NCBI GenBank assembly: GCA_019843655.1
Contig: JACDQD010000006.1
Span: 3,960,034-4,024,033, forward strand
Source: Lethocerus indicus
Lineage: Eukaryota; Arthropoda; Insecta; Hemiptera; Belostomatidae
Length of the DNA stretch: 64,000 nucleotides
Direction of reading: 5' to 3'
The notes under the pieces are model-generated. The model was not told the DNA's origin. It saw only the letters and a program-made list of their open reading frames with translations, and searched no databases. Of this stretch, positions 60,582-64,000 are shown piece after piece. Position numbers and translations under genes: made by a program. How positions within the stretch are numbered: position 1 is the stretch's first letter; each line of letters opens with the position of its first letter.

Positions 60582-61430
60582 TACAATTTTCAAATATAAA
60601 ATAGCGAAGGCGTGTTGTAAATGTACAACACAGAACAGGGGTGCAAAACGCGTACTGAAAATATTAAAAAATTTTTAGTCGAAAAAATGGTGACGGCAGG
60701 GGCGGAGGAATTAAATGCGCCTTTTTAAGAGTTCATTTTAGATAATATTTAACGGGGCGCGCTGTGTAATTAAGGCCGTGTGCAGTGGTCGGAGACTACT
60801 ATAGGTGGATAGAGGGAGGGAGGGAGGGTGAGAGGGAGGGAGAGAGGGAGGGGGCGTTGTCCGTCATTAATGCCCGGCCATGATCCTCTGCCCCCTTGGT
60901 CGGGGCCTCGTAAAAACCATCGGCCGACGACCGGCATGAATATTTAAAACGAGGTGTAGCCCGTAGTTTCAGCCCCTACTTGGGGGGTGGCTGAAGGGCG
61001 CCATCGGAAAAAATGCTGATATAGAGAGGGCCATTACCATTAGGCCATAGTCTTCGACAGGATCGCGGATTTGAGGGCCCCAAAACAGGCGAACCCAATG
61101 CACGGCCAGGGTTCGCTAACGTTCCGCTCTAAACTTCACGTACATTTTCTTTTTTTCTCATATAAATAAATAATATCCACATCCCGTTATAAACCCTATA
61201 TAATAGCCTTCCCACGTTCTTACCCGTCTGAACAATATTTGGAACTATTTTCGTGAATTTAAAGGAAGTTTCACAGCCAATAATTGTTTCTGGTTTAGAA
61301 GCACAGCGTAGAGTGCACGACACTGTTATGTCATTTATAAGCGACGATGTTCATTGTGAAGAAATAAAATTAACGTTTCTACTATTTTTTTTCTAGAACT
61401 ACTACAAGAAGAAAGAAATATGCAGTTTTT

Positions 61431-61585
61431 AATACCTGTTTTGTGGTGTTGGAATATCGCAGATTTCGTGTTCATCTTTCCGTCTCCTTTTCGGCCATTC
61501 GCCATCTTCGGTAGTCACTTCGTCACGCCTCAGGCGGGATGCTTGTGGGGCGTCCTCTTTGCACTCTTAGTCCTCTTGGACTAAA
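61431..61585 (-). repeat. hammerhead-like element, diverged
   Basis: The minus strand carries GACTA-CCGAAGA-TGGC-GAAT-GGCC-GAAAAGG and the tail GATATTCCAACACC and CCACAAAACAGGTATT. Stem III and the cleavage-site segment are deleted. Confidence 0.65.
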
Positions 61586-62004
61586 TATACAGAATAACCG
61601 TTTAAAAATAAATAGACACATTTATTTATTATATCCTGTTTAGAAAAAAATGAAAATCTAACTGGTATAATTGAGGAATATTCTTCCAATGAAATTATAA
61701 CACGTTTTGAATAGACGGTGTATCCACTGCGCAATACTTGTACTGAAGCGCAATACTTTTATCTGTTCATTACTCTTGTACATAAAACCGAGGTTCTCCG
61801 ATCTTCCGATGACGGACTGACGGTTCCTAAAATTGAAACCGTTCCGGGCGTATTCCAGAACGGAAAATCGAGAACCAATAATAAATAACTAATTCGCCGT
61901 TACCAAAATGGCTGAAAATCTGATTGATGTTTCGGAACAAACGTAAGTCATAAATGGCAGCAATGTTAGCCTCGGCTGGAGACGGTTAGGGGACAAAACG
62001 GTAA

Positions 62005-62009
<5 letters not shown>

Positions 62010-62053
<44 letters not shown>
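62010..62053. repeat. (TA)n microsatellite
   Basis: A pure AT dinucleotide run in intergenic DNA. Confidence 0.95.
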
Positions 62054-62056
<3 letters not shown>

Positions 62057-63235
62057 TTACCCTTTGGGGGTGTTCGTTGAAGAGTGTGTCGTGGTAAGAC
62101 TGGTAATTGGCAGTGTGAGAGGGAGAGACTTCTCCTCTCGCAAATACCTCTTTAACTATTCATGATTTTCTCTCTCTGTCCGCTTTCTCGCCCCCACCCC
62201 TCATTCCCTCTTATTCTCCCTCCGCCCCCCACCCTTCGTTATATTGCCGATGCAAAATGCTATCTGTTATGTAAATGTTGCTGAGTTGTACACCTTCATA
62301 TTTTGGTAATACGCATTACCGAGTTGTCCAAAAACAGGAGTGAAACTCTGATTGCCTTTTAACTCGGCGTTACGACGACGTCGCCTACTAACGACGGAGT
62401 TTTCAACCCCCCCGTGCTCGTGCCTCGTTCTGATGCCGCTTTTCCAATGGAAACAGAAAAATTATTTTCAATGAATTGACTCGCGAACTCTAAAGTGCGT
62501 TCCGCTTATTATTCGAGATCCGCGAATAATACATTTTATAGATTAAATTTCATTATAATACCACATCGTTTTAGTGAGCTTAAAGTCGGATGCTCGACCT
62601 GCTATAATATGTACATCAAAATATACCTGGGACAAATTTAAAGATTCAATTTAATTATAAATACTATCTCAATCTCTGATGTTCGATCTCCTACATAACA
62701 TATGTCTAAGTATATAACATCTTATGAGCTAATAATAGGTCTATACATCACAAAAGTGAGCCTTTTAAAGCCTTTTTCGGGTTTAAAAACAAATCAATTT
62801 AATCGACGAACAATCTCTATATAGTTCGCATATAAAATTATATACGGGTAATACATTGTTAATGCGATTTGTTAAATTGAATTGTACAATGCCTACTACT
62901 ATTGGTTATACAACAGTTTGATCATTGGCGGTGTCGCTCGCTCCCCACTTGGGTTCAGCAAAACGAAAAACCTTTTTGTGTCGATTCAATTCAATTCAAT
63001 TCAATCTATCGGAAACAATTGATTTTTGTTTCCGGCCGTTTCAAAAATTTCTTTTATAACGTGGCGCAGTCGCGTTTCGAGAGTCGTTGTCGGTCGGTGG
63101 GGGGGGGGGGTCAAAACGGGCGGAAATGAGTACGGGCATTGTTCACAGCATTGTTGAGAGCATTGTTTCGGCTCTTGAAACAATGTAGGGCGGGGAAAAT
63201 CTCCCATTGTCCACTCGGTTAGGTCCGATCCAAAC

Positions 63236-63264
63236 CTAGACCGGTTTCTTCGGTTTCTCGCGAT
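63236..63264 (-). repeat. hammerhead-like motif remnant
   Basis: The minus strand ends GAAACCGGTCTAG, but the stem II segment before it is rearranged. Confidence 0.4.
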
Positions 63265-63425
63265 TTTAATGCGAATACAATGTCTCTATATTTCTGCCCT
63301 TCTACATATTGAACAATCGACCGGATACAACTGATCAAACTGTACAACTAATAGTAGGCGTTGTACAATTCAATTTAACTAATTGTATTAACAATACACA
63401 TACAATATTATCAGTACATGTGAAA

Positions 63426-63580
63426 GTGACAGTGCAGTGAGGATGCCCGAAAAACATCCCAAGTGCTAACAGTGACTAACACAGCGCTACTGAAGATGGC
63501 GAGCAGCCGAAACCGGTCTAGCAAAAGACCAAACCAGCGAGAGGAGACAGAAACATCACGAACCTACAGTATTATCCTTA
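63426..63580 (+). repeat. hammerhead-like dispersed element, best-preserved copy
   Basis: Head GTGACAGTGCAGTGAGGATG; then at 63486-63522 GCTA, CTGAAGA, T, GGC-GAGCA-GCC, GAAA, CCGG, TC, TAGC; then tail AAAAGACCAAACCAGCGAGA and GGAGACAGAAAC. The order stem I, CUGANGA, stem II, GAAA, stem III, UC, stem I matches the hammerhead ribozyme. GCUA pairs fully with UAGC. The one departure is an extra U between CUGAAGA and stem II. The stem III arm is the palindrome ACCGGU with no loop, so pairing would need two molecules. Confidence 0.8.
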
Positions 63581-63933
63581 TTTTAAAATATTCGCGTTGT
63601 AAAGAAATTTTAACGGTATTAAAGTTGACTGTATTTAATGTGCATTAAAATTAAACTTCACCGAAACTTAATCTCTCATAATTTGTAAAGACACAGAATT
63701 TCATGTGCTAACGACTATTCCGCGGCTAACAGGTAGAGAATTGCCGGCTACAGACCGGGCAGATCTCCAGGCGAAGTTGATGTAGGCAGATAATCATATA
63801 TGAACGAAATAAGGCCCTAATGAAATTATTCCCAAGGCCCTTCAAAAGCCGGGTAAACTAGAAACTGGAGGATAAAACTACTTGTTATTTTTCCTAATTA
63901 TGTAGTTATTATTATTATTGTGCACGAATTGAA

Positions 63934-63967
63934 ACTGATGAAGGCGGCGAGACGCCGAAACCAGATA
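63934..63967 (+). repeat. hammerhead-like motif, divergent variant
   Basis: CTGATGA, A, GGCG-GCGAGA-CGCC, GAAACCAGATA. The CTGATGA box is perfect and stem II is 4 bp, but stem III is not palindromic and the stem I arms do not pair. Confidence 0.5.
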
Positions 63968-64000
63968 TGGAACGCAAGTTGCCTATTGAATGCGATAATA

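Larger units (their letters stand above)
53307..64000. other. upstream intergenic region of the homeobox gene
   Basis: No convincing exon was found up to the end of the window. Base composition is patchy, with GC-rich CpG segments (53.2-53.5, 54.5-55.0, 56.2-56.5, 57.3-57.8, 59.2-59.7, 60.7-61.1 and 62.1-62.4 kb) between AT-rich repeats. It carries three hairpin elements, several hammerhead-like element copies, G runs at about 53479-53494 and 63101-63110, and an AATTC repeat at about 62985-63005. A GAG-rich open stretch at 59350-59435 is discussed as a finding. Confidence 0.5.

Noticed and set aside
63463..63648. 61-codon open frame starting within the best hammerhead-like copy
   Set aside because: The frame is not kept in other copies; it is an accidental reading of the element.

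Overview
The window looks like nuclear DNA of an arthropod, most likely an insect. Genes are interrupted by GT-AG introns, intergenic DNA is long and rich in (TA)n, and one gene is an ABCH-type ABC transporter, a subfamily best known from arthropods. The species cannot be told from the sequence.

Layout. 1-4780 (+) holds the last four exons of a gene I do not recognise. 8516-9312 (+) is a complete three-exon Rab9 GTPase gene with a perfect CRE palindrome just upstream. 15017-22998 (-) is a complete 15-exon ABCH half-transporter (688 aa). 31431-36116 (+) is a complete ten-exon ZGPAT gene (CCCH zinc finger plus G-patch, 534 aa). 45102-53126 (-) is a three-exon BarH/NK-type homeobox gene whose roughly 7 kb first intron is full of repeats. 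The flanks of the homeobox gene (about 37-45 kb and 53-64 kb) are visibly more GC-rich and CpG-containing than the AT-rich left half, hold no convincing exons, and look like regulatory DNA of a developmental gene. The five genes have unrelated jobs and do not form a pathway.

The most interesting material is repetitive. (i) A short dispersed element, seen whole or in part about ten times, carries a motif that fits the hammerhead ribozyme core, with complementary stem I arms, a 3-bp stem II and a palindromic stem III that could form between two molecules. Two copies are head-to-head inverted pairs. (ii) A second family has a long hairpin with arms starting ACGGCGC and ending GCGCCGT (five copies). 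(iii) A 70-bp satellite array of about ten units lies in the homeobox intron. (iv) There are two internally deleted mariner relics and one TTAA-flanked piggyBac-like MITE.

The homeobox gene also shows an odd feature: splice phase and peptide content imply two reading-frame disruptions, one in each of its GC-rich exons, next to G runs. This is either a consensus error or real damage.
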